In this document: piece after piece, positions 7,742 through 14,929 of the stretch | Layout of the letters: each line of letters starts with the position of its first letter | Numbering within the stretch: the stretch's first letter is position 1 | Virus record (IMG/VR): IMGVR_UViG_3300036791_000548 | Span: 1-20,185 of that record | Length of the DNA stretch: 20,185 bases | Source of the DNA: a virus | Strand: one strand, 5' to 3' | Translations under genes and position numbers: made by a program | The notes under the pieces: model-generated | Databases searched by the model: none | Seen by the model: the letters and a program-made list of their open reading frames with translations, nothing else | What the model was told of the DNA's origin: nothing

Positions 7742-7845
7742 CCCCGGGCGAGCTGGCCGAACTCGACGACGACACCTTTAGGGCGTTCATTCGGCACATG
7801 GACCGCGAAGCGGCCGAGATCGCCAGACGAAATCCAAAGAGGTAG
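7738..7845 (+). CDS. tail assembly chaperone, second ORF (gpT-like), 35 residues
   Basis: A short ORF, ATG 7738 to TAG 7845, that encodes MTPGELAELDDDTFRAFIRH followed by MDREAAEIARRNPKR. This matches the short C-terminal extension of actinophage chaperone pairs (an LDDxxYxAFxRxM-like helix). It is in the -1 frame relative to the first chaperone ORF, and that frame is open from 7651, so a -1 frameshift fusion is possible. I see no canonical slippery heptamer in 7651-7741, and the ATGA overlap would allow reinitiation instead. Confidence 0.7.
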   Translation: MTPGELAELDDDTFRAFIRHMDREAAEIARRNPKR

Positions 7846-7848
7846 GCG

Positions 7849-9792
7849 ATGGCTCTTAGCCCGACCGTAACGGTCCGCATCGCCGCCGACCTGCTGGGCT
7901 TCCAGACCGCCCTCAACAAGGTGGCCGCCACGGCCCAGTCGGGGGCGGCGAAAATCGCGGGCGGCTTCCACTCCATGCTGGGCGTCATCAATCAGACGGG
8001 GGTGCTGGCCCCGTTCTCCCAGGCCCTGGGCGGCGTTGACGCGGCCCTGTCGAACATGGAGGAGCACGGCAAAAAGTCGTTCGGGGCGGTCGCCGCCGCG
8101 GCCGGGGCCGGGATCGCCGCTATCGGTACCGCCCTGTCGTTGATGGGCTCGAAGGAGCAGGCGTCCCATCAGCAGCTGCAGACGGCGGTCGAGGCCACCG
8201 GGGCCAACTACGACGACTTCTCCGGCCAGATCGACTCCACCACCAAGCACATGGAGAAGTTCGGCGACACCTCGGCGGAAACCCAGGACGCCATCCGGAT
8301 ACTGACCCAGACCACCGGCAACACCCAGACCGCTATCAACGGCGTAGGCATCGCCGCCGACCTGGCCGCGGCCAAACACGAATCGTTGACCACCGCCGCC
8401 AGCCAGCTAGCCAAGGTGTACGGGGGCGCCAAAGGGGTCCTGACCCAGTTCGGGATCACCGCCGCCAAGGCCGGCGACAACACTAAGGACATGGCCGCGG
8501 CCACCAAGGCGGCGCAGACGGCCGACCAGAACGCCCAGACGGCCAAGCAGCATTTGGCCGACATCGAGGCCGTTGACGCCGGGAAGAAGCATCTCACCAC
8601 GGCCGAGGCCATCAACCTGCGCAACGCCCAGCAGAAGGTTACCGACACGGCCAAGATCGCCACCGACGCCCACAAGAAGCTGGCCGACATGCACGCCACG
8701 GTGACCACCAAAGCCCAGGTGACCCAGTCGGCCATCCAGCAACTGGCCACCAAGCTGTCCGGTCAGGCGTCGGCGGCGTCGGACACTTTCAAGGGCAAGC
8801 TTGAGGACGCGAAGGCCCACCTGGAGGACATGGCCTCGAAGATGGGCCAGAAGTGGGGTCCGGCCATCCAAACCTTCGGGGCGGTGATGGTCGTCGCTGG
8901 GTCCATCGGTTTCGCCGCCTTCGGCTGGATCGCCCTGGCCGTGATAGCTATCGGGGCCCTGGTCGCCGTCGGGATCATCCTCTACAAGAACTGGGACACC
9001 ATCGCCGCCTTCCTGAAACGGGATTGGCCGCTGGTGATCGGGATCATGACCGGCGGGTTGACCCTGTTCGCCGCGCTGATCTGGAAGTTCTTCGGCAAGG
9101 ACATCAAGCAGTGGGTGTCCGACGCCGTCGACTTCATCGTGAACACCTGGAACGGCCTGGTCAACTCGATCAAGGGGATCGTGGCCGCCATCTCCTACTG
9201 GGTGTCGGTGCCCTGGAAGGCGGCCCAGGATGCGGCCGGGGCGGTGACGCGGGCCATCATCAACGCCTGGAACGGCGTGGTCGGGTTCTTCGTCGGCCTG
9301 GCCGGGTCCATCGAATACTGGATCAAGCTGCCCTGGACCGCCGCCCTGACCGCCAGCGACGCAGTGGTGAAGGGCGTCAAGGACGGCTGGAACGGCCTGG
9401 TCTCCTTCTTCACCGGCATCTACCACACCTTCGCCTGGATCTTCGGCAACATCGGTGGGGCCATCTCGGGTGGGATCAACGCCGGACTCAACGCCATCAA
9501 GGGCCTGTGGAACGCCACCGTGGGCAGGGTCAGCTTCTCGGTCCCGTCGTGGGTGCCGGTCTTCGGTGGCGACAAGTGGGCGTTCCCGCAGATGGCCGAG
9601 GGCGGCATCGTCACCTCGCCGACCCTGGCCATGATCGGCGAACGCGGCCCCGAGGCCGTCGTCCCCCTCGGCCGCGGTGGCGGCGTGGGCGGACCGGCGG
9701 TGGTCATCCAGCAGGCCAACTTCGCCACCGAGCTCGACGTGGAGTCGTTCTTGCGCCGGGCCGCCTGGACCGTACAAACGCAGAGGATGTGA
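7849..9792 (+). CDS. tape measure protein
   Basis: A 647-residue protein with SD bases AGAGGTAGG directly before ATG 7849. It sets tail length and is ejected during infection. Features: an Ala/Thr/Lys-rich helical region (residues 1-330), long hydrophobic segments at about 344-379 and 396-414, a region with four Trp-Asn units exactly 40 residues apart (W434, W474, W514, W554), and the family C-terminal motif EGGIVTSPTLAMIGERGPEA near 585-605. At the usual ratio of about 0.15 nm per residue the tail would be roughly 95-100 nm long. No peptidase domain is evident. It is preceded by the chaperones and followed by Dit, the standard order. Confidence 0.92.
   Translation: MALSPTVTVRIAADLLGFQTALNKVAATAQSGAAKIAGGFHSMLGVINQTGVLAPFSQALGGVDAALSNMEEHGKKSFGAVAAAAGAGIAAIGTALSLMGSKEQASHQQLQTAVEATGANYDDFSGQIDSTTKHMEKFGDTSAETQDAIRILTQTTGNTQTAINGVGIAADLAAAKHESLTTAASQLAKVYGGAKGVLTQFGITAAKAGDNTKDMAAATKAAQTADQNAQTAKQHLADIEAVDAGKKHLTTAEAINLRNAQQKVTDTAKIATDAHKKLADMHATVTTKAQVTQSAIQQLATKLSGQASAASDTFKGKLEDAKAHLEDMASKMGQKWGPAIQTFGAVMVVAGSIGFAAFGWIALAVIAIGALVAVGIILYKNWDTIAAFLKRDWPLVIGIMTGGLTLFAALIWKFFGKDIKQWVSDAVDFIVNTWNGLVNSIKGIVAAISYWVSVPWKAAQDAAGAVTRAIINAWNGVVGFFVGLAGSIEYWIKLPWTAALTASDAVVKGVKDGWNGLVSFFTGIYHTFAWIFGNIGGAISGGINAGLNAIKGLWNATVGRVSFSVPSWVPVFGGDKWAFPQMAEGGIVTSPTLAMIGERGPEAVVPLGRGGGVGGPAVVIQQANFATELDVESFLRRAAWTVQTQRM
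9142..9519 (+). repeat. 120-bp (40-residue) periodic repeat in the tape measure gene
   Basis: The Trp codons of four Trp-Asn units start at 9148, 9268, 9388 and 9508, exactly 120 bases apart each time. The first three units share the pattern WNGLV/WNGVV followed by a hydrophobic stretch and a second aromatic or Pro-Trp patch (VSVPW, KLPW). The fourth has diverged to WNATV. This indicates old tandem duplication of a 40-residue unit. One unit would correspond to roughly 6 nm of tail. Confidence 0.75.
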
Positions 9793-9793
9793 G

Positions 9794-10711
9794 ATGGGCA
9801 ACCTGCCCACCTGCGTCCGTACGGCCTGGCTGGACCTGTACGGCGACGGCTCCCAAACCATCCCGCTCGAGTCGGAGGCGGCCGGCTACTTCTGCCAATC
9901 CCTCGATCTGGGGTTCCCGACGGTACGGGAGGTCACGTCGAACAAACCGGACCAGCAGGGCATGGACGACCGCACCATGTACATGGGCGGTCGGGTGGTC
10001 ACCGCCAACATCACCGCCCTGACCGGGGCCGGCGCCCGCATCGACGGGGTGGCCTCCGCCTTCGGGCCGTACATGAACCCGGCCGCCCGGCCCGTCCTGC
10101 ACTACGTGCTGGACCGGCCCGGCACCGCCGAACGCACCCTGACCGTGCGCGGCTCGGGGTTCACCTGGCCGATAGTCGGCCCCTACCAGCGCGACATACA
10201 GCTGCAATGGGTGGCCGCCGACCCCATAGTCCGAGACACGCTCACCCAGACCGTCGAAGCCTCGGCGGGGACCTCGGGGGGCGCCGGGCGCACCTACCCG
10301 CTCACGTACTCGCGCGTCTACCCGGCCGGGGGTTCCGCCTCGGGCACGACCGCCACCATCGTGTCGCACGGCGACGTGGCCGTGCAGCCCTTCCTGCGGG
10401 TCTACGGCCCCATCTCGGGCCCGGGGTTCTACGTCCACTTCGCCCCCTCTATCGGCCCCGTCGCCAACGTCAGATTCCTCGATTCGTTCCGGATCGACGC
10501 CGGCCACTGGGTCGACGTGGACACCAGGAACAAAACCGCCCTCCTCGACTCCGACCCCACCCAGTCGGTCCTGGCCTCCCTGGACTGGATCAACACCGTC
10601 TGGCCGGTGCTGCCCATCGCCCCCGCCTCGACCACCATGAACCTGTACGGGGCGTCCACCAGCGGCGTAACCCAGGTGCAGGCGTCGTGGGCCGACGGAT
10701 ACCTCACGTAG
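9794..10711 (+). CDS. distal tail protein (Dit-like minor tail protein)
   Basis: A 305-residue protein. ATG 9794 is preferred over upstream in-frame codons because AGAGGA (9782-9787) lies six bases before it. The sequence fits the Dit family, which joins the tail tube to the baseplate or tail tip: an N-terminal part with QSLDLGFPTVREVTSNKPDQ and GGRVVTANITAL, and a C-terminal galectin-like part with FLDSFRIDAGHWVDVDTRNK and ASLDWINTVWPVLPI. The first gene after the tape measure is where Dit normally sits. Its stop (10709-10711) directly abuts the next ATG at 10712. Confidence 0.75.
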   Translation: MGNLPTCVRTAWLDLYGDGSQTIPLESEAAGYFCQSLDLGFPTVREVTSNKPDQQGMDDRTMYMGGRVVTANITALTGAGARIDGVASAFGPYMNPAARPVLHYVLDRPGTAERTLTVRGSGFTWPIVGPYQRDIQLQWVAADPIVRDTLTQTVEASAGTSGGAGRTYPLTYSRVYPAGGSASGTTATIVSHGDVAVQPFLRVYGPISGPGFYVHFAPSIGPVANVRFLDSFRIDAGHWVDVDTRNKTALLDSDPTQSVLASLDWINTVWPVLPIAPASTTMNLYGASTSGVTQVQASWADGYLT

Positions 10712-11971
10712 ATGACCGCCGTCGCCACCCCGCTCGCCGCCCCCGGCACCTACCCGATCCCGGCCGGGCGGGGCCGCTGGCGGCTCACTTTGCACCGCCG
10801 CCAGTTCGCCGACCAACCCAGCGCGGCCACGATCCTGGCCGAACAGATCGACGCCCGTGGCCGCCAACTCGTCCAAGCCTGGGACACCGCCGCCACCCTC
10901 ACCTTCACCCTCGACGGCCACTCCAAAGGCGCCGCCCTCATCAACGAGCTGCGCCACGACGTCATCGCCTGGCGCTGGGACGACCAGACCGGCGCCGACG
11001 TCCCGGTCGGCCGGTTCATCATCGACCACTCCGAGGACGAGATCACCGAACAGTCCCACACGGTGGTGTTCACCTGCCACGACTACTACGCCATGCTCAC
11101 CCGCCGCCTGTTGACGGCCACCTATTCGGCCACCAACGTCGACCAGGACGACATGGTCACCGCCATCGTCAACGGGGCCAGCCAGGTCCGATCCTCGTCC
11201 GGCACCCCGTTTAGCCCCGGCGCCTACCTGCCCCTCACCGTCGCCCTGGTCAATCCCGACGGGTCCACCCGCACCACCCCGTCGGGCCAGCTGCGCCAGC
11301 GTATCTACCCGCCCCAAACCGACGTCGGCCAGGTCGTCGACGAACTGTCCAAGATCATCAACGGGTTCGACTTCGACGTCCAACCCGGCACCAGCCACGA
11401 CCTCCTGCGCCTGTTCTACCCCTACCAGGGGGTACCCAGAACCACCCCGGCCCTGGTGTACGGGTCGACGGTGGCCAGCCTGACCCGGGTGGTGGCGTCG
11501 GCGGACTACGCCAACTATCAGCGGGTCCTGGGCAACAACGGCTCCTCCGACCCCGCCGCGGCCCAGCTGTACTCCGAGACATGGAACGCCGACGCCGCCT
11601 CGGGCACGGCCGGGGCGGTCGGCCTGTGGATGACCGGCGACAACGCCGCCGACGTCACCATCCAGGCCACCCTGGACCAGAAAGCGGCCGGCGACCTGGC
11701 CCTGTCGGGCGTGCTGCTGCCGTCCTACACCCTCAACCTGCGCCCCGGCGCCTACACCTGGGGCAACCCCAACATGGGCGACGTCGTCCCCCTGATCGTG
11801 AAATCGGGGCGTCTCAACGTGTCGACCACGACCCGCGTCCTCGGGATCACCTACTCCATAGGCGACGACGGCGACGAGAACGTTTCCCTGACCGTCGGCC
11901 GGCCGTTCACCAACCTGTTGCACCTGTTCACCCAGGCCGACCGCGACGTCGACGCCCTCACCCGGAGGTGA
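10712..11971 (+). CDS. tail-tip hub protein (Tal-like minor tail protein)
   Basis: A 419-residue protein starting immediately after the previous stop. The N-terminal half has a hub-like pattern (WRLTLHRRQF, then RHDVIAWRWDDQTGADVPVG and FTCHDYYAMLTRRLL). The second half resembles the siphovirus gp37-like minor tail family (VGQVVDELSKIINGFDFDV, SADYANYQRVLGNN, and a C-terminal LRPGAYTWGNPNMGDVVPLI). Such proteins form the tail-tip hub below Dit. No peptidase or lysozyme motif is visible. The stop is in the same frame as the next gene and separated from its likely start by only one codon. Confidence 0.7.
   Translation: MTAVATPLAAPGTYPIPAGRGRWRLTLHRRQFADQPSAATILAEQIDARGRQLVQAWDTAATLTFTLDGHSKGAALINELRHDVIAWRWDDQTGADVPVGRFIIDHSEDEITEQSHTVVFTCHDYYAMLTRRLLTATYSATNVDQDDMVTAIVNGASQVRSSSGTPFSPGAYLPLTVALVNPDGSTRTTPSGQLRQRIYPPQTDVGQVVDELSKIINGFDFDVQPGTSHDLLRLFYPYQGVPRTTPALVYGSTVASLTRVVASADYANYQRVLGNNGSSDPAAAQLYSETWNADAASGTAGAVGLWMTGDNAADVTIQATLDQKAAGDLALSGVLLPSYTLNLRPGAYTWGNPNMGDVVPLIVKSGRLNVSTTTRVLGITYSIGDDGDENVSLTVGRPFTNLLHLFTQADRDVDALTRR
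11964..11968 (+). promoter_or_regulatory. ribosome binding site pointing to an ATC start
   Basis: GGAGG at 11964-11968, six bases before ATC 11975, with no other start codon at a suitable distance. The next ATG in frame, 12026, has no SD. This decides the proposed start of the downstream minor tail gene. Confidence 0.6.
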
Positions 11972-11974
11972 CCC

Positions 11975-12787
11975 ATCACTAGGTACACGCCTGACTGGCT
12001 TCAGCAGGGCACTTACTCGGCGGCCATGGACCGCCGCGTCCTCCAAGCCCTCTACCCCAACCCGGCCTGCTCGGGCTGCGCCGTCTCGGCCGGTTCGGGC
12101 ATGACCGTCAACGTCGCCGCCGGCCAGGTCGCCGTGCCCACCGCCAACGCCACCGGCACCCTGATCTGCACCTCCGACGCCGTCGAACCCGTCGCCCTGG
12201 CCGCCGCCCCCGGCACCAACTCCCGCATAGACCTGGTGGTCTGCCAGGCCCGCGGCAACGACCTGGACGGCGGCGCCAACAACGACTTCATCTTCGCCCC
12301 CGTGACCGGCACCGTGGCCGCCTCGCCCGTCGCCCCCGCCGTGCCCGCCAACTCGGTCGCCCTGGCCCAAATCGCCGTCGGTACCGGGGTGGCCGCCATC
12401 GTCGCCGGCAACATCACGGACGCCCGCCCCGCTCAGCCGCTGGCCGTGCCGACCGTACCGCCCGCGGATTCGGCGTGGACCGCGCCCACCCTGACCAACA
12501 GCTGGGTAAACGCCGGAGGCGGCACGTTCGCGGCCGGTTATCGAAAAGTCGGGTCGATGGTCTACCTGCGCGGCAGTATCAGGTCGGGGACCATCGGCAG
12601 TGCCGCCTTCACTTTGCCGGCCGGTTACCGACCTCTCAGCCTGGCGGTGATAGGGACCGTTTCGAACAACGCCGGCACTCTCATGGTGTCGCAGCTGACC
12701 GTCAGCGGCCCCGGCGCGGTCACGCCCGCGGTGGGCAGTAACGCCAGCGGGTTTTACCTCGACAACCTGTCCTTCGACACCATATAA
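11975..12787 (+). CDS. minor tail protein, probably receptor-proximal; apparent ATC start
   Basis: About 270 residues if started at 11975. The codons before the first ATG (12026) read TRYTPDWLQQGTYSAAMDRR, the characteristic N-terminus of a family of actinophage minor tail proteins (MTRYTPxWLQ..YxAxxDR), but the first codon is ATC instead of ATG. GGAGG is correctly spaced from it. Residues about 27-150 are Ala/Val/Gly-rich beta repeats (GSGMTVNVAAGQVAVPTANA) like a tail-fibre shoulder. The C-terminal 110 residues (WVNAGGGTFAAGYRKVGSMV and YLRGSIRSG) look like a small beta-sandwich or fibre-knob domain. If ATC is not used, the product starts at 12026 and loses 17 residues. Confidence 0.72.
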   Translation: MTRYTPDWLQQGTYSAAMDRRVLQALYPNPACSGCAVSAGSGMTVNVAAGQVAVPTANATGTLICTSDAVEPVALAAAPGTNSRIDLVVCQARGNDLDGGANNDFIFAPVTGTVAASPVAPAVPANSVALAQIAVGTGVAAIVAGNITDARPAQPLAVPTVPPADSAWTAPTLTNSWVNAGGGTFAAGYRKVGSMVYLRGSIRSGTIGSAAFTLPAGYRPLSLAVIGTVSNNAGTLMVSQLTVSGPGAVTPAVGSNASGFYLDNLSFDTI

Positions 12788-12798
12788 GGAGAAAAACC

Positions 12799-12876
12799 AT
12801 GACCACGCCCGAGCCCGAGCCCGTACCCGAGCCCGACGAGGAGCCGTCCCACCCGCCCACGACCCCCGACGAGTGA
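12799..12876 (+). CDS. 25-residue Pro/Glu-rich peptide
   Basis: ATG 12799 to TGA 12876, with AAGGAGA (12786-12792) six bases upstream. The stop overlaps the amidase GTG start (GTGA). The product alternates Pro and Glu (PEPEPVPEPDEEP) and contains no hydrophobic segment. The good SD and the overlap argue that it is translated. It may mainly serve to couple ribosomes into the endolysin gene. No function is recognised. Confidence 0.5.
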   Translation: MTTPEPEPVPEPDEEPSHPPTTPDE

Positions 12877-13544
12877 CCCTCAACCGGGTCTGGATACCGT
12901 CACCGAACTACTCGTCGCGCGGCGCCGCCACCGTACGGTTGATCGTCATCCACACCGCTGAGGGCGCCCTCACCTACCAGTCGCTGGGTAGCTTCTTCGC
13001 CAACCCGTCCAGCGGCGTGTCGTCCCAGGTGGGGATAGACGACACTGCAAACACGGTGGGGGAGTACGTGGCCCGGGCCAACAAATCATGGGCGGCGGCC
13101 AGTTTCAACCCTCAGGCGACCCAGGCCGAGCTGTGCGCCTTCGCCGCCTGGACGCCGGCCGACTGGGACCGCCACCCCAACATGCTGGCCAACTGCGCGG
13201 CCTGGATCGCCGAGGAGGCCGCCGCCTTCGCTATCCCCATCGTCCGCCTCACCGCCGCCCAAGCCCAGAGCAACGGGCGAGGCGTCTGCGGCCACGTCGA
13301 TCTGGGCTCCGGCGGCGGCGGCCACTGGGACCCCGGCCCCGGCTTCCCGATGGACCAAGTGATATCGATGGCGGCCGGCGGGGCCGGCCCGCCCACCAAC
13401 CTGGAGGATGAGAACGTGACCAGCTACGTCAGCGGCACCCAGCAGCATGTGTTCGCCCAACGCTCCGACGGGACCGTGGACCACTGGTGGTATGACTCTG
13501 CCGCACCCACGGCCGGCTGGAAGCACGCCACCCTGCCGAAATAG
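12873..13544 (+). CDS. endolysin, N-acetylmuramoyl-L-alanine amidase
   Basis: A 223-residue lysis enzyme that cleaves the bond between MurNAc and the stem peptide. The GTG start at 12873 overlaps the preceding stop. Residues about 7-168 form an amidase_2 domain: RLIVIHTAEG with zinc ligand H27, GVCGHVDLG with H141, and GHWDPGPGFP with D153 as the probable third ligand. Residues about 183-223 (a VSGTQQHVFAQRSDG repeat-like stretch, then DHWWYDSAAPTAGWKH) resemble one blade of a tectonin/PLL-like carbohydrate-binding fold, a likely cell-wall binding tail. There is no signal peptide, so export should depend on the holin downstream. Confidence 0.88.
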   Translation: MTLNRVWIPSPNYSSRGAATVRLIVIHTAEGALTYQSLGSFFANPSSGVSSQVGIDDTANTVGEYVARANKSWAAASFNPQATQAELCAFAAWTPADWDRHPNMLANCAAWIAEEAAAFAIPIVRLTAAQAQSNGRGVCGHVDLGSGGGGHWDPGPGFPMDQVISMAAGGAGPPTNLEDENVTSYVSGTQQHVFAQRSDGTVDHWWYDSAAPTAGWKHATLPK

Positions 13545-13549
13545 TCCCC

Positions 13550-13738
13550 ATGCCGTGGCGGATCAAACGGGTCTGGATCGAGATCCTACTCGGCGTGGCC
13601 GCCCTCACCCTGGCCATCATCGTGCTCGTCTTGAACCGCGACGTCCCCTCGGATCTGCTGGCCGTGCTGGGCCTGGTGGGCGGGGCGGCCATCGTCGTCA
13701 ACGCCCTGCCCGACAACGGGGGTAATGGTAAGGAATGA
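13550..13738 (+). CDS. holin, two transmembrane segments
   Basis: A 62-residue protein with a basic N-terminus (MPWRIKRVWIE), a first hydrophobic segment at about residues 10-28, a short charged turn (LNRDVPSD) and a second hydrophobic segment at about 35-53, ending in a polar tail. This is a class II-like holin layout. It starts five bases after the endolysin stop. Holins form the membrane lesion that releases the endolysin. There is no clear SD, so translation is probably coupled to the endolysin gene. The assignment rests on topology and position. Confidence 0.78.
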   Translation: MPWRIKRVWIEILLGVAALTLAIIVLVLNRDVPSDLLAVLGLVGGAAIVVNALPDNGGNGKE

Positions 13739-13824
13739 ACAACACCCAGACCGTCGTGCTGCTGATCGAGGTCGGCATCATCGCCCTGGCCGCCCTGCTG
13801 CGCATCCTCGGCCAGCGGGGCTAG
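13735..13824 (+). CDS. 29-residue single-TM protein, second lysis membrane protein
   Basis: ATG 13735 overlaps the holin stop (ATGA). The product has a polar start (MNNTQT), one hydrophobic segment (VVLLIEVGIIALAALLRIL) and a short basic end (GQRG). It is the last gene of the lysis cassette. Two adjacent small membrane proteins after an endolysin are common, where one acts as holin and the other as partner or antiholin. Which role applies here cannot be read from the sequence. Confidence 0.6.
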   Translation: MNNTQTVVLLIEVGIIALAALLRILGQRG

Positions 13825-13946
13825 CCGAACTGGTTGAGCACCCAGAACAGCAGCACCGTGGTCGCCACCGCGGCGGCCACCACCGCCAACACCAGGCCCA
13901 GGTAGACGGCGATCATGCGGCGCCGCTGATCTCTGCCCCCATCCAT
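13821..13946 (-). CDS. 41-residue single-TM protein downstream of integrase, convergent with lysis genes
   Basis: On the minus strand, ATG at 13946 to TAG at 13823-13821, with GGAG four bases upstream of the start. The product is MDGGRDQRRRMIAVY followed by a long hydrophobic segment (LGLVLAVVAAAVATTVLLFW) and a short end NQFG, so a basic cytoplasmic N-terminus and one membrane span. It starts 22 bases after the integrase stop and is probably in the same transcript. Its stop shares the palindrome CTAG (13821-13824) with the stop of the last lysis gene. Possible roles are antiholin-like control of lysis in lysogens or superinfection exclusion; both are guesses. No homologue is recognised. Confidence 0.55.
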   Translation of the reverse strand: MDGGRDQRRRMIAVYLGLVLAVVAAAVATTVLLFWVLNQFG

Positions 13947-13968
13947 ATAGCTCCAGGCGTATACCCGG

Positions 13969-14814
13969 CTAACGAGCGTATAAGCGTCCGGGGGGAGCGT
14001 TGAGCCCGGCCCGTATCACCCGGTCGTCGCCGGTGCGCAGATAACGGTCGGTGGTCGCCACGTTCTGGTGGCCGAGGAAGCGTTGCACCGCCTTGATGTC
14101 GCGCGTCGCCTCATACAGCTCGGAGGCGGCCGTGTGACGCAGGGCGTGGGCCGAGTTGCCGTCATAGGCGGCCGCCTTAAGTCCGGCGGCTTCCATCCAG
14201 GCTCGCACCATGCGCGACAGGGCGGCCGGGGGGCGGCCGATCACCGGCCCCGATATGCGCTCACCGACCCAGGCGCCGAGCAGGGCGGCCACGTCGTCGC
14301 CGACGGGCATGCCCCGCTCATGGTCGGCCTTGCCTCTCACCTCTATCCAGCCCCGGCCCCGATCCCAGTCCTCGACGCCCAGGCGGGACACCTCCACGCA
14401 GCGCAGACCCTGGCGGCCCATCAAGGCGACGATGACCCGGGCCTCCAGGTCTGGGAGCACAAGGCGCAGGCGGCCCATCTGCGCGGCCGTGAGACCCCTG
14501 GGGTTGCGCCGGGGTTCCTTGACCCGCCCGGCCGACCGGCACGGGTCGCCGGAAAGCAGATCCCAGTCGGCCGCCCACCGGCAGAACACTTTCACCGTCG
14601 ACAGGTACGCCCTCCTCGACGCCGGCCGCTGCGATCCGATGGCGGCCTGCCAGCGGCGGATGTGGTCGCGGTCCAGGTCGGCGATTTCGGTCCCCTCGCA
14701 GAGCTCCACCAGCGCGCCCAGACGCCAGCGCAGCTGGCGGGCGGTCCGGTCGCCTATCTCGGCCCGAGCCCTCCGGTCGCTCACGTACGCCTCTACCGCT
14801 TCGCCTACCAGCAT
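13969..14814 (-). CDS. int: tyrosine recombinase integrase
   Basis: A 281-residue site-specific recombinase for prophage integration, with excision together with a directionality factor. The SD AGGAGG lies seven bases before the ATG at 14814. Residues about 1-90 are a SAM-like core-binding domain (VEAYVSDRRARAEIGDRTAR), and 105-275 the catalytic domain. All catalytic residues are present: R138 (QGLRCVEVSRL), K162 (RGKADHERGMPV), H223 and R226 (HALRHTAAS), H249 (LGHQN) and nucleophile Y258 (TTDRYLR). At 281 residues it lacks an N-terminal arm-binding domain, so it resembles the short, simple integrases. It follows the lysogeny genes after a 115-base gap. Confidence 0.93.
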   Translation of the reverse strand: MLVGEAVEAYVSDRRARAEIGDRTARQLRWRLGALVELCEGTEIADLDRDHIRRWQAAIGSQRPASRRAYLSTVKVFCRWAADWDLLSGDPCRSAGRVKEPRRNPRGLTAAQMGRLRLVLPDLEARVIVALMGRQGLRCVEVSRLGVEDWDRGRGWIEVRGKADHERGMPVGDDVAALLGAWVGERISGPVIGRPPAALSRMVRAWMEAAGLKAAAYDGNSAHALRHTAASELYEATRDIKAVQRFLGHQNVATTDRYLRTGDDRVIRAGLNAPPGRLYAR

Positions 14815-14882
14815 GCCCCTACCTCCTGGTCAGCCCACCGCCTTTATCGGTCTAGCCGTCCCCGCCGAGGCCCGCTCAGATG

Positions 14883-14908
14883 GCGCGAATACCGTGTGGT
14901 ATTTGCGC
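14883..14908. repeat. inverted repeat upstream of integrase
   Basis: GCGCGAATACC (14883-14893), spacer GTGT, GGTATTTGCGC (14898-14908): 11-bp arms with one mismatch and a perfect AATACC/GGTATT inner part. It lies in the 115-base gap between the 54-residue gene and integrase. There is no T-run on either side. It could be an Int or Xis binding site, an attP core, or an operator for integrase. I see no tRNA 3' end nearby to settle attP. Confidence 0.5.
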
Positions 14909-14929
14909 GAACCGGACACCCAGGGGGAT

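Noticed and set aside
8407-9861. 484-codon open frame on the minus strand
   Set aside because: Antisense to the tape measure gene; composition is low complexity (Asp/Gly/His/Pro/Val) and no family pattern is seen.
9704-12883. 1059-codon open frame on the minus strand
   Set aside because: It lies opposite Dit, Tal and minor tail genes, which have clear family patterns, SDs and overlaps. The translation is a Gly/Val/Asp/Arg-rich shadow caused by high-GC third positions of the plus-strand genes.
13911-13931. GATCA(T)GCGGCGCCGCTGATC hairpin as terminator of the lysis or integrase transcript
   Set aside because: Near-palindromic but there is almost no loop and no T-run, and it overlaps the coding part of the 41-residue membrane protein.
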